A DNA stretch of 64,000 nucleotides from Mycocentrospora acerina. Lineage: Eukaryota; Ascomycota; Dothideomycetes; Pleosporales. The stretch lies in NCBI GenBank assembly GCA_022701365.1, contig JAKUHH010000163.1, forward strand, positions 23,521-87,520. Reading direction: 5' to 3'. Every line of letters begins with the position of its first letter. Within the stretch, counting starts at the first letter, position 1. This document shows positions 22,544 through 34,063 of the stretch, in pieces. A program made the translations under genes and the position numbers. The notes beneath the pieces are model-generated. The model was not told where the DNA came from. It worked only from the letters and a program-made list of their open reading frames with translations, and ran no database searches.

Positions 22544-23819
22544 ATGCTCAGCGGCCCTCCTCGCATCGTTCCGCTTGTGTTCTTGGTCGCGATTCTCGGT
22601 CTGGTATGGTGGTACTACCAGGCTCCTGGCGCAGGCTCGGTGATTCCGGCATGGAAGCCTACGTCTCCTGCACTCTCGACACCAGCGTACCGCGGCGACC
22701 CCCTCGACTTTAGCATACCACTACGTTTCCAGGATGGGCAGCCCAAGCCGCCGGGCAGCAACTACACCTTCAAGATTGTGATACCAAAGACAAAGAAGGA
22801 GGACATAAGCTGGATGGCGCAGGAGATTCCAGATGCGCCAGTGGTCGTGTACGAGGTGGACAACCCCAAGGCTGAGAACAAGGTCCCCAAGAACAAGGGC
22901 CGCGAGGCAATGGTAGGACTGAGCCGGCAGCAATACGCCCTTGCGACAGGCAGGCTAATCCTGACGCCAGGTCTATCTCACGTACATCATCGACAACTAC
23001 GACAACCTCCCTGACACTACCCTCTTCATGCATGCGCATCGTCATGCGTGGCACAACAACCAGCTTATGGGCATCGACGCCGCCCAGATTGTAAACCGCC
23101 TGAACCACGCCCGAGTCGCACGCATGGGTTACATGAATGTGCGCTGCCACCATGACCCGGGCTGTCCAGATTGGATCCACATGGATCGTCCCGGCGGCGA
23201 CCTTGACTTTTTTCGCAAGCCCGAGGAAATCTACTGGCGCAGGAACATATGGGAGGAATTACACCCCGGCTCGCCTGTTCCGCCTTCGTTGTCGGGCATC
23301 TGCTGCGCACAATTCGCTGTTTCCAAGGACAGAATCAGACAGGTTCCCATTGAGCGATTCATACATTACCGCAGGTGGCTCCTCACCACAGGTATGGACG
23401 ATCAATTCTCCGGCCGCATCTTCGAGTACATTTGGCATTACATCTTCACGGGCCACGAAGTCTACTGCCCTGCAATGAACACATGCTACTGCGACGGCTA
23501 CGGTATTTGCCTAGGCGGACGCCAGAAGTTTGACGAATTTTTTAAGTTGCAGGACGAACGGAACACACAGTTCATCAAGTTTGAAGAACACCAGAAGCGC
23601 GAGCAGAAAGCAAAAGAACAAAACAATGAATCACTTTTCAACGAAACAGAAAGAGCAACCATGAACAATCTTAATGTGGCCATCAATAATATGGATGAAC
23701 AACTGGGTAAGCTGAGACAGGAAGCGATAAAGAGGGGAGAGGACCCCAAGGCCAGAAGAGAGGAGACAGAGACTTATGACAACTCGCATATCTGGGAATA
23801 TGCTCCCCATGGGAACTGA
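22544..23819 (+). CDS. DUF3431 family type II membrane protein
   Basis: Two exons, 22544..22912 and 22971..23819, 405 residues. The family is fungal, of unknown function, and often found with putative glycan-modifying proteins. I chose the ATG at 22544 because a single hydrophobic span (about residues 8-23, IVPLVFLVAILGLVWW) follows directly, giving a short cytosolic tail and a lumenal body. Conserved features include TTLFMHAHRHAWHN, a His-rich motif that may bind metal or sugar, then GYMNVRCHHDPGCPDW, an IWEELHP segment and the Cys-rich stretch YCPAMNTCYCDGYGIC. The last 110 residues are charged and helical, rich in Lys, Glu and Asn, and probably a fungal-specific tail. No activity should be assumed. 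Confidence 0.82.
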
Positions 23820-24702
23820 AAGAAGTTTATTTGCCGTATAGATGCATATGGTTTGGCGTTTGAGCGGCGTCTTTTCCTGGTTGTACATTACACCATAAGC
23901 CGTAAGAAGTGGGTAAACATAGAACATGCTACGTATTGAAGGATATTTTCCGATTAATCACTGCTTTCTCATTTAATTGTAAAATTATAGACGTCTACAC
24001 CGCAAGGACAGAGTATGTTCATTGTATCATTCTATTCTTCCTATTCTACACACTTTGTCACACACAGCCACATACTCATGCTCATGCTCATGTTCTAGCC
24101 AATTCGTCTCTCTTAACTTTCATGATATTTGCTTGTTTAAATATGACTTTCTGCTGGTTTTCTAGTCAATCTTTTAAAACTCTTATATTTTCTTGCCAAA
24201 TCTCAATTAAGTTGAATAATGCGGGTGGCTAGGGCAACTACCTGGTGCGTTTGTTTGGCAAGGCTGCAGCTGTCCTCACTTCCGACAGGCACTTGCTGCA
24301 CCATACCGTATACAGGGGACGCTTCCTGCAAAATTTCTTCCCGGTCTTTGACATAATTGGCTCATACTCTCACACCCGCCAGGATTTCTCACCTGTCGCT
24401 CGTTTTGGCTCTCAGGCTCACGTTGCTTGGTATTCCTCGGGCCAGACATCTCCACGCGTCGCGTTCGCTTGTTCATCATCGTGAAGAGAGGTGTTGTGGC
24501 TGGAAAAGAAGAGACGCCTCTGCATACAATTCGCTTTTGTTGCCACTTTTACCAGGCGAATCTTTCAATTGTAGCTGTTTGGTAGATATCCGAACAAGAG
24601 TGTTAGCTCTCCAAGAATGATACATGTAGACGTCATACAATACCTTCGCTACTCTAGTTGGCAGGAGCTCAACCTTACTGCTTTTGCTAGCTTTTCTTAC
24701 GT
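23820..24702. other. AT-rich intergenic sequence at the start of the gene-poor island
   Basis: No gene supported. GC falls relative to the preceding genes. Short frames on both strands resemble no family; part of this stretch may be the decayed 5' end of the methyltransferase fossil that follows. Confidence 0.45.
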
Positions 24703-27700
24703 ATGCGCTACTTTTTTCAAGCAACGAAAGCTTTTGCTTTCGACATGATGTCAAACAGGAATGCCAATGATCGGACGCTGGCGAGGCGCGTAATGGCGGT
24801 CAAACCATCGTTGTCATCTGGGTATCCTCGAAATTTATTGACTCCAGCACCAGCTGGGCTGGATACTTTAAAGAATTCTAAAATCCGTGGAGTCTACTCT
24901 GAGCAGAAAATTGACGATCCTGAACAACGGCCTCGACGAATAGCAAAAACTGGCTGATGCTATCTCAACACGAAAAATTTGTATCTATATAGAAAGATCT
25001 CATCAAAAATCTACACGACTTCGGGATATGCAGATCGCCTCTTGTGGGAAAGAGATAATGGCAGTCTGAGTTAGCCAGTCTTTTGCATCTTGACAGTATG
25101 CAACCAGCAGCCTTATGTTTCAACGAGTTTCTCGTCATAGGCAACATCGGACAGCACGTCCAAGATGCCGCTATTCAGGGTCTATCAATCGAAGTTTACG
25201 GTACCCTCTAATGATCCAAAAACCAAAATACATGTTCGGTTTGAGTTGGCTTGCAAAGACGGCGAACACGACGTAAGGTTTCACCTTCACGAACCAGCAG
25301 CCGGTTGCCTCAAGTCTGAGAGTTACTTCCTCTAAGCCGCTCAGTTTGCAAATTGTGTTATCGAATTCATGTAATCCTAACCAACTCATTCAGTTGGTCT
25401 TGAAAAATCTCGCAAGGAGGTTTGCCATTAAGCTTTGTTGCGGTTTGCTCGAAACGCTGAATTCCAAGTGTGGCACGACGCGTCTGACAAGTGACAAGGC
25501 TTTTGTATTGCAGTCAACGAGCATATCAATTAAATTTACAATCAAGCTACAGATCTTACTAGCTGGAGAGAAGTATACGGACAGCCCCTCTGGGGACACT
25601 GCATGGCGAAGGACTGGATGAGCATCGAAAAACAACTTGAGATTGTGCCCAAAAGAGACACGCTTGCGACACCTCTTGCACACGATTTTTTTCTCAAAAA
25701 TACACTTTTGTTAAGAAACTTAAGAAGAAGTACTGTCCATGATTGTGAAAAGAGCGCAAGAGCGTAGAAAGCAGTGTTTGGAGTTTGCTGGGGATTGTAT
25801 GTTGAAATAACCGACTGCAGCAATATGTCATCCATATGGAACCTCGGTGATCAGGACTGGAGATGTGGTTGCAATAGATTTTTGAAGATGTGAATCGCCA
25901 GAGACGGAGGGATTTAACTGGTATATGTTTTGCTCATGTACAGACGGCAGAATCTTAGGAAAATGACAATCAACGGTCTATCGTCCTGTGGTTGTACAGA
26001 CCAGAAGACACTAACTTGTACAAGGCAAACTATCCAATCGCCAAAGAGCACTTCATTTCAGACATTTGCAATAGCTGCGATGGTGAACTCATATCAATTG
26101 CTGTGAGAGGCAGGTACAGCATCGTTTATACCCCAGAGACGTTGATTATGAATAAAGATTTCTGTGTTCGGAAAACATACATTCCTTCAGACAATGCATT
26201 TATAACCCATAGCCAGAAAAAACATACCTAATGCAGGTATAGAACAGAGGAGACACCATGTATCATAGAGTATTTCCAAGGATGCACTCGACAAATTTCT
26301 AAATAGTACACACATAGAAGATTCCTGGAGCCTGTTGTCGTTCATCACGCACACACATAAAGCGACGCATAAAATCACTGTACAAAGATTCCTTTGTCTG
26401 AAGAAATATTTTCAATATATACCGGGAAGTGCGCATGAATTGAGTATTGCAGGAAACAAGTTAGTGTTCTTGAATGAGCTAGTGAAGGTTCCAGTGACAC
26501 GCATACAATCCAGGTGCCATGTTTGGTATCTCTCAAAGTCGAACATAATTTCCCAGAAGATCCCATTTCCGTACAATTGTGGAGGAGCAGGTGATTATTG
26601 ATTTCTGGGACATGGAACTGACGATGAAGAATAAACGCTAATGAAGAGATATCTGGAAACAGTATCTGATTATATCAAGTATAGTCTTAATTTCACCTTT
26701 CCGCAGATTCTTACAAAGCCGCCTGGCCTAAGTCTCTTCAGTGGAGGCGGAATTCTCGAAAGTGGCATGGAGGAAGGTGGTGCCACGGAATTAAAGATTA
26801 TACTGGAGGTTCTTTTGGCAGCTTCTAACATGGTTTGCGCGAATGCGAAGAACCCATCTCAATTAAAGAATTTGTTAGGCCCCGTAGGCGACCATTTGAT
26901 GTTGGCAGCTCCTAGAGAGAGGTCTGGGTTGGTTGTCTAGGTCGACGACATCGCGCTCATCTGTGCTGGCTCTTCGTGTTCAGGTGGGGACCGTTTTAGC
27001 AGATTCGAGCTTCTATGCTCACCTACTTTGTGTGTGATCAGCATCTGGAATAAGACGAGAGCGTAGAGGACGTAGATTAAGATACAACTCCTTGTTTTAG
27101 TTTAATGCACTCGTGTATTGACGTATACGTATCACTAAAAAAGAGGCTTTATATCTTGCAGGGTAGAGAATACGATACAATATATCGCTCAATAACACTT
27201 AAAGGACACGTTGGACCAAAGTCTTTCTCATATTGGTTGGTACCACCGTCCTTAGCTGTGCGTTCGAAGCGTAGTAAGAAGGACGAGATAGCTGAGGTTG
27301 CAGAAAATTCGACGGTTTTTTTTACACACGTTCAAACCGAAGAAATATACCATACGAGACACAAATAACAACAGCACTTCGGTCCCTCTACCAGGTCTAT
27401 CTGATCGCAATGGTGGCGCGAACACAGCGTGGACATCGCTTAACGACTCACGACTGTTTATGGATAATGAGCTTTCTAAGCAAGGCTGTCGCACACGCCA
27501 CTCAAATGCTACTGTTGAGTACCAGCCGAGGAAGAAGAATACGCGTCCAGAGATGAAATGAAACCGTTATTGGTAAATGAGTGGAGAATATTGGTGGGTC
27601 GATTGGTATTATGTTGCACGCCTATCTATATATGGTACTCAGAAGGATGCAGACATATTACACATATCAGTAGCGCATCATTGTTCGGTCGTACAGATTC

Positions 27701-27880
27701 AGTATCCATGTAGTCAATCTAAAGCAATCAGCACTTGTCAATTAAGTACGCCCGAATTGTTTGACTTTGCGCTCTCTTACTCCACGGAGCCCAGTCTTGT
27801 CGAAAGTTTATACGTACAGGACATAACTGCCAAACATGCAAATCGCATGACCCACCTCCACTGAAATATTAGCTTAGTTG
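24703..27880 (+). pseudogene. dim-2: Decayed DIM-2-like (fungal DNMT1-type) cytosine-5 DNA methyltransferase
   Basis: No intact frame remains, but family segments occur in order on the + strand, in shifting frames and cut by stops. At 25171-25332 comes a region before the BAH domains (KIHVRFELACKDGEHDVRFH). At about 25565-25670 there is SWREVYGQPLWG. A BAH-like segment at about 25830-26210 has GDVVAID, then after a one-base frame change VLWLYRPEDTNLYKANYP and FCVRKTYIPSDNAFIT. At about 26460-26600 come NELVKVPVTRIQSRCHV and IPFPYNCGGAGDYFF. At about 26725-26790 lies catalytic motif I (LSLFSGGGILESGMEEGGA), and at 26950-26988 motif IV with Ser-Cys replacing the invariant Pro-Cys. Matches fade after 27000, so the 3' end is uncertain, as is the 5' end. 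In the family this enzyme methylates cytosine in repeats and RIP-mutated DNA. Clear family match; exact borders are inference. Confidence 0.8.
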
Positions 27881-28176
27881 CATGAACCGGCTTTTTTGTT
27901 TCTGATACGATATGTCCGCAAACAATTGTCTCCTGGTGTGGACTACTTGGGAGCGGTCAGTTTTTCGCTATGTTACCTTGAAGCGCTAACCGAACCTTTA
28001 CTAAATTTCCATTAAGTAAATGCGATAGTGCAGCTAGTAAGACTGTCGTCAACCTAAGCTTCGTGTCAATGTAGTCATCCCATACTTAAGCAACTGAAAC
28101 ATGACAAATCTCCGACGATCAGACAAACATGGTTAGCTTTTACAAGTGCGAATGCACGTACGTGGATTTTGGTCCA

Positions 28177-28192
28177 CCCCGATATTTCGGGG
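28177..28192. promoter_or_regulatory. CCCCGA-TATT-TCGGGG inverted repeat upstream of the secreted-protein gene
   Basis: Perfect 6-bp arms around a 4-bp spacer, 123 bp before the ATG at 28315. The spaced CGG-type half sites would suit a dimeric Zn2Cys6 regulator; this is inference from symmetry only. Confidence 0.35.
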
Positions 28193-28244
28193 AGATGGGG
28201 AAGGAATGTCGGGACCAGGTAAATATTTAAAAAGAGTATATGAA

Positions 28245-28258
28245 AGGCTTTAAAGCCT
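28245..28258. promoter_or_regulatory. 14-bp perfect palindrome in the promoter of the secreted-protein gene
   Basis: AGGCTTTAAAGCCT, ending 57 bp before the ATG at 28315. A TATTTAAAA stretch (from about 28223) lies just upstream. It could be part of the core promoter or a dimer binding site. Confidence 0.35.
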
Positions 28259-28314
28259 CTGCTGTTGCAAGTCAATACTCAGTACCAATCCACTGATTCA
28301 ACACCTCATCCATC

Positions 28315-28813
28315 ATGTTGACCCGCTCTACTATCTTCGCAATACTCACCTTCGTGACAGCCATAACCGCAACCCTCGATCCTGCAACCTCGAATACAAA
28401 AGGGAAACGTCCATCAAAACCAGCCTGCTCGCGTATGGCCCTCACTTTCCCTCCATTATGAACTCTGGACTAATACTCCTCTAGCAGCCAAAACCTCCAA
28501 GGCCATCCAAGCCGCAGAATGTAGCCATAACACACGTGTCTCGGGCAAACAAACCTTCGCCGTCTTCACCACAGATCACCAGTACGATAAGAACCACGGT
28601 GCGCCGTACGGAACTTGCGAAGCATACACGTGTGCGCCCGGGACTTCGCAGACGACGAATGCGGACTCGTGGACATTCTATTGGGACGCAGCGGGCGTGA
28701 AGGGGTCGTCGAAAGGGGAGGGGGCTGGTTGCATCAAGAGTCCTGTTGATAGTACTTGTGGGTGCGAGAACTCGGATGGAACATTTGTGTACAAGGGAAC
28801 GAACTGCAAATAG
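28315..28813 (+). CDS. Small cysteine-rich secreted protein (candidate effector)
   Basis: Two exons, 28315..28432 and 28485..28813, 148 residues; a 52-nt intron with a GGACTAATAC branch site and CTCTAG acceptor. Without splicing the frame stops after 42 codons. A signal peptide is clear: MLTRS then a hydrophobic stretch, with cleavage expected near Ala19. A dibasic Lys-Arg at 31-32 could be a Kex2 site, leaving a pro-region of about 13 residues. The mature part has eight cysteines (38, 52, 84, 89, 122, 131, 133, 147), enough for four disulphides, and three aromatic residues near 102-106 (WTFYW). I recognise no named family. Size, Cys content, signal peptide, isolation in a gene-poor AT-rich island and a coding GC content higher than its surroundings fit an apoplastic effector, but secretion is the only function the sequence supports. 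Confidence 0.7.
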
Positions 28814-29269
28814 ATTGAAGGTTTAGTTGGATGAGTGAAGTTGTGGGGATTTAGTGTTGACGAACGACATGAACATGGTGCTTGGAAATCATTCCTTCTG
28901 TACATATAGGCTGTGTTCATGATTGGTCAACCCCTCGAATTGATTCTTTTGTCGCTTTTAGTTTACAAAAATCTCTCTCCGCCGCTCTCATTCAATCGCC
29001 ATCTTCCGCAATTGTCATTTCTGCATTCGCCTGGTACGCAATCTGCTGAGCAACTGACACACTATGCTGTGTCCTTGCGAAACAACACACCGAGCGCTAC
29101 CTCATTCTCCATATACTCCTCTCTCTCTCTCTCTTCATCATCACCCCCAATATGCTAGTAACTTCTCTTACGCCTTTCGAAAAGTTCTCCTTGCATCAGA
29201 CCCTGCACACCGGTTTTTCTTGCCACGGGTGACACACCAGAGTATGCGTTGTATATGGAAGGATGGGGG
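28814..29269. other. Intergenic sequence up to the assembly gap
   Basis: No gene seen. A CT microsatellite lies at about 29119-29135. The sequence ends in a G run directly against the gap. Confidence 0.5.
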
Positions 29270-29488
29270 NNNNNNNNNNNNNNNNNNNNNNNNNNNNNNN
29301 NNNNNNNNNNNNNNNNNNNNNNNNNNNNNNNNNNNNNNNNNNNNNNNNNNNNNNNNNNNNNNNNNNNNNNNNNNNNNNNNNNNNNNNNNNNNNNNNNNNN
29401 NNNNNNNNNNNNNNNNNNNNNNNNNNNNNNNNNNNNNNNNNNNNNNNNNNNNNNNNNNNNNNNNNNNNNNNNNNNNNNNNNNNNNNNN
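29270..29488. other. Assembly gap (219 N)
   Basis: Runs of N with G-rich flanks on both sides (GGATGGGGG before, GGGGGAGGGGGG after). Frames drawn across it are meaningless. The true size is unknown. Confidence 0.99.
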
Positions 29489-29712
29489 GGGGGAGGGGGG
29501 AATATATCTGATAAGTCCCCAGTATTAGAGGATCTTGATATAGTAGATAAAATTTGAGTAGTTAGCTGTGCCCCGAGGTTATGCAGTCATTTTTGAAAGT
29601 TACAATGTAGACTACTACTTGAGGATTGTGAGGTGTTGGGACAGGGAGAAGTAGAAGATTAAGATGTAAGGGTCCAATAGAAAAGCAGAAGAATACGTTA
29701 TTACTGATTATT

Positions 29713-30170
29713 TCAGAATTTTTTACAGTATATGTAGTCGTCTTTATCGTGGAAATAGTCGGGGTCATATATGATGCACCCAGCAGTGTGTGTCGGTGTG
29801 GCGTTCTCATTTAGGAGTTGAAATTGAATTGCACGTGTCCTGAATTCATCGCTATGTGACTCTGAATCTGTCCAGACAGTCTCTCCGGTGTTTAAAAGGT
29901 GTATTTTGAAGATGGAGTCAGGTCGTAATATCAGACTCAAGGAGTGCGCGTGGACGGGGTATAAAGAGGTATATTAGACTTGCATAGTGAGCATAACACA
30001 ACCGAAGGCGCGTCTCTGCACATATACGAGGGCATCCAGCACGCCTGAATTGGGCAGAAATGTATTGGCCTCTCACAAGCTGGTTCGATCAAGTACGATA
30101 AACTCGCTTCCCCTCTCGCGATTATAGTTCTCTTTGTCTAAAACTTGAGCGAGAGTCTGTTAAGAAGTAG
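29713..30170 (-). pseudogene. Possible decayed coding sequence, family unknown
   Basis: On the minus strand one frame reads as ordinary protein from about 30168 to 29713 with two internal stops (a TGA near 30080 and TAA at 29976-29974). It includes GVLDALVYVQRRAFGCVM, RPDSIFKIHLLNTGETVW and a Tyr/Asp-rich C-terminus (CIIYDPDYFHDKDDYIYC). No in-frame ATG begins it, and composition is not repetitive. I take it as a broken gene or part of one with unseen exons. I recognise no family. Confidence 0.35.
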
Positions 30171-33100
30171 TATTTATTTTCCATGGTGAGATCGAATTCA
30201 AGAAAGTGATGTCGAATTTGGACCATAATTATATCTAGAATAGACTTAAAAGGTTGTGTTGTTTCAATAGTGATGGCCAAAAGGAGAACATAATTTTAGG
30301 GATATATATCGCGGTGATTGTTGTAGCACTAACAAGAGGGTAATTCTAGCACAAATTCAATCGTAGGTGATTATGTTACATGAGCTCCATGAGCAGTCAT
30401 GATTCGTGAATAAATTGTACGGTTGTGCGTTCCAACTTGCTGAGCAATACTGAGTCATATGAAGTCTTGCGTGATACTCAAGTGCTGGTGATGGTAGGTT
30501 GAAAAAGATTAGAATCCAGAAAGATAATAAATACAAAAAACGTTCGTCGACAAAGAAACGATCAGAGTCAGAAAAAGATGAAGACTCGATTGAATCTGAA
30601 TGATACTTTCAGATTATACGAAAAAAAAATCAAGCAACCGGCCAGTAAGATCAAGCTTTCGGGGTCACACGGATATCATTCATGGGTTTAAAGGGCATTG
30701 TTGTACATGGTCCCGGTTTCGCCAGGTAAAAGGTTTGCTTGTTTTGAATTACGTATACTATCAATTCTTAATTACTAACATAGTTGTAATGTCAACTGAT
30801 GAAGAGAAAAGCGCTTCATGGCGACCAAAGCAGATGTTTGACAATTGTTGTCCATGAAAAGAGAGTGAGTAGTCGTTTGAGAAATCATCAAGCAACAATT
30901 CATCGTACCGTCAAACCAACCTCAACTTTCCGCCACGTTAGAATAGTTACCCAACAGTTGGATACTGTTATGCACGATACGATTTCAACGGCTTGGATGT
31001 TAGATCTCAGCTGAAGAAGGAACCCCAGTATGCGCGTGGACATATCGAGACTGCTCTCTTCGGATGGGCCTGTGCGCTTCAATACTCGAAGAGTCGTGTG
31101 GGTGTGGAAAGCCCTTGGAATAGTAGCACAGCAAAGGAGGCATGATGTGAATCCCACGTTTTGGAATCGTGGCGAAGCGAGGTCACGGAAAGAACAGATG
31201 AGGAATGTGACACAAGTGAAACATGAATGGAATGGTATTTTCCTGATAGAGTGATTTGGAGTTTGTCCCACCAATTCAATATATCGTATGAGCCCTAAGA
31301 TGGGTGCATTCAACAACACATCACATCAGAACCGGAATTTGGTTTGGCAAAATATAGTCAACTCATGCACTTGGAGCTACCCAACACCTCCCTCGTGGAC
31401 CTAAACACAGTACGCGTTCAACTGGTGACGTCGTCAGCTTTGCTAGTCCATGTATTGCATCTAGACAAGGATCACTACTAGAAAAAGCAAATGTTGGATC
31501 CTTCGCCTCATTCCACGTCAACAAATTCTAGACAACTTTTCAATGTCCACAATGTTTGTCGTCTGTTAAATGTGATCCTCAACACCTCAAATCGACGGTC
31601 TGCAGCTCGCCAAGCAATGTTCACCTTAATCTGTCTGCAGTTGCCGACGGTCCGCGGATGCAAGAAGACTTTTGTAGAAGACGATTGATCGGTAAGGCAG
31701 CGGAGGTGTGGGCGGATATGGGTATCGCGGCGAGATCTTGCATACACCTTTGCTTTTTCGCGGGGCGAGCGCAGGAACGAAACATCCGACTGTGAGTATC
31801 ACGATGCTTGATTGGAGGTTTTACACGCAAATTTCTGTTTCGGGCAAAGAGGCAAGGTTTTCAAACGGTATGAAGTGAAAAACGAAATTGCTAGGCGACA
31901 TTGTAATTCGACGTTGGGTGATTTTTATTTTTTTAATGTTCCGCCCTCCCAAATTGGCAGATGACTGTTTTTGGCTTGAGGCATTTCAACGAATGCTTTC
32001 GTCCTGTGCCTACATAGTAGGTGCTTGTAGAAACCTACGAGTGTTGGCTTTTGCGGTCTGGAATGCAAGTGTCAGTCGACCTAAAATTAATGCGCGGAAA
32101 TTGCGTCGACTCATTGAAATATGCACCGAAGAGTACCATCCTGCAGGACCCAATTTACAAAATCGATCATTGTTTGGATGTCATAGATGTATAGACACTC
32201 AAAGAAAAGGATTCTTGTTTAGTCGGCGACGGAAGAGGCGTGCTTTCGACATGAAAAGAAACACCGCACTAGTCCGCATGATATGGGACGATTAATGACA
32301 CGATACGATAGAAGCCATCCATAATCGAACGTACGCAGTGTCCTTTTGGCTAACACCCAGATCTGGGTCAAGCCTCATTAAGGATGCGGAGATACTGCCG
32401 TTGAGATCTATTTGCTGTCATCTTTGCCCCAACAATATGGTTAACAACGCCTGGTGCCCAACGTCGTGCCGTCCGAGCTTCGTACGTTTGTTTCATACGC
32501 GCCGCGATTCAAGATTGTACGTGAGTCTAGACTTAGCTTCCCCCCGAGATCAGCACATAGCTGCAGAGAGGTTCGAGTGTGCCATGGCGTGCAGCAGCAG
32601 CATGGACGTGACGTTGACGCGATACGCAGTCATGTATCCGCGTGACGCGCGAAGATCACCAAGATGGCCCAACCTTGTCGAAATGATCGACGGCACTTGT
32701 ACCTAACGCCCTGAATAACGCTGTGAACTCTAAGTTACCGGCCGTCGCACTTCTGATCCCAGCCGTTGCGCCGCACTTCGGTCCCAGTATTATTCTACTC
32801 AGACTTAGAATCTGGAGGCGACGGCACCCAGACTTCGTAAAGCCACACTCAGCCGCAGTCGTCAAATCTTTCCTCATGCCCATACCACCAACGTCAGCTG
32901 GGCGTTATGCTGCTTGAGCAGACTATCGGAGTAAGACGGCATCTCTAGTTTCGACTGAGCACGCGGTGGCTTGCAATCCAGGAACTGAAAGGCCTCAGGA
33001 CCCCTCCATAGTTGTCGATCTAGCGTGGGGTCGGAGGGTGGAGGAAGACGCACTGATCTTCGCTTTCGGATTGGGCTGCAACACAAGGACACCAGATGCA

Positions 33101-34063
33101 CATTATCGGAAAAAGGGATGGTGTATAGAGCAAAACCGTCCGGACTAGTGGAAATGATGTCGAATAGTGAGGTGTTGACAGCCGCGGTTGTCGTTGGAGT
33201 AAGTTTGCTGAACCGTCTCAAAGCGTGATGGCGTTCTTCGTTCAAACTTTCGTGCCTGGGCACGTGGTGGTATTACGAGCACGAGAGGATGTTACGAAGT
33301 GAGTTGCGCGATTGCACAATCCGGTTCGCGGAACGTTGTGGGATCAGAAGCGTTCGGCGGCAGTTTAAGAGAATATTGATTGTGAATAGAGCAAATGTCA
33401 TCACGATTAAACAACAAGAGGGTGTCTTTGTTCACATTTTTTTTCGGTCGAACCGCTTTATTCTTAGTTGTCCGTTAAGTTACATTCGTCCGGAAAACAT
33501 TCAACTTTCTCGTCACGGCTAAAATATCCAGAGCCAACCATCTACCTCGTCCAAGACGTGAGTTCAGTAAACATACCGAGAAACGGCCGTTAGCGGAGAT
33601 GTCCGAAGAGTAGACCAGTACCAAATAGGCACACCACTGAAGCCAAAAAGGAATCCAAATCCGACGTAGCAAGGTGCAGATAGCTAACGACTGATGTCAG
33701 TCAGCCACACCCGCTTCCCAACTACCAAATATCCTTGGGTATAGGCTGAATGGAGTAAGAAGGGCAAGCTTAGGCTTGCACGTAGAGAATGCGGAAAAAA
33801 TACAGTGCTTGCCGCCCGATGCGAGTGTGCTTAAATTGAAAGAAAACGTCCCAACCACGATCTACGCCAGGAGCATGCAAAAATAGCAAAACATGTACAT
33901 ATACGGAAGTAGGCTACCTGCGGATACTGCCTACGGGTGCTAACGACTCCGAGATGTACGCGAAGGGTATATGGAAACAGATTACAATGCGCGAATGCCC
34001 GTCATTGATGGGTCATGCAAAGATATAAAGATGCGGTGAAGTCTTCCAAGCGAAAGCATCCAC
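30171..34063. other. Long gene-poor stretch
   Basis: About 3.9 kb without a supported gene. The longest frames (31888..32295 +, 32874..33263 -, 30900..31319 -) show no family resemblance and lack splice-consistent extensions. Composition is AT-leaning to about 31 kb and more balanced after. It could hold very old repeat remnants and the 3' flank of the regulator gene. Confidence 0.45.

Noticed and set aside
20352..23819. Secondary-metabolite cluster around the MFS exporter
   Set aside because: No synthase or tailoring genes adjoin it; the P450 is about 19 kb away beyond the gene-poor island.
25171..25835. Overlapping minus-strand frames of 70-97 codons that look protein-like
   Set aside because: The + strand of the same region reads as pieces of the methyltransferase in family order; the minus frames are mirror readings.
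29064..29557. Frames running through the N gap
   Set aside because: Unknown bases cannot support a protein.
31888..32295. 135-codon frame in the gene-poor stretch
   Set aside because: No family resemblance, no splice partners, and composition like surrounding non-coding sequence.
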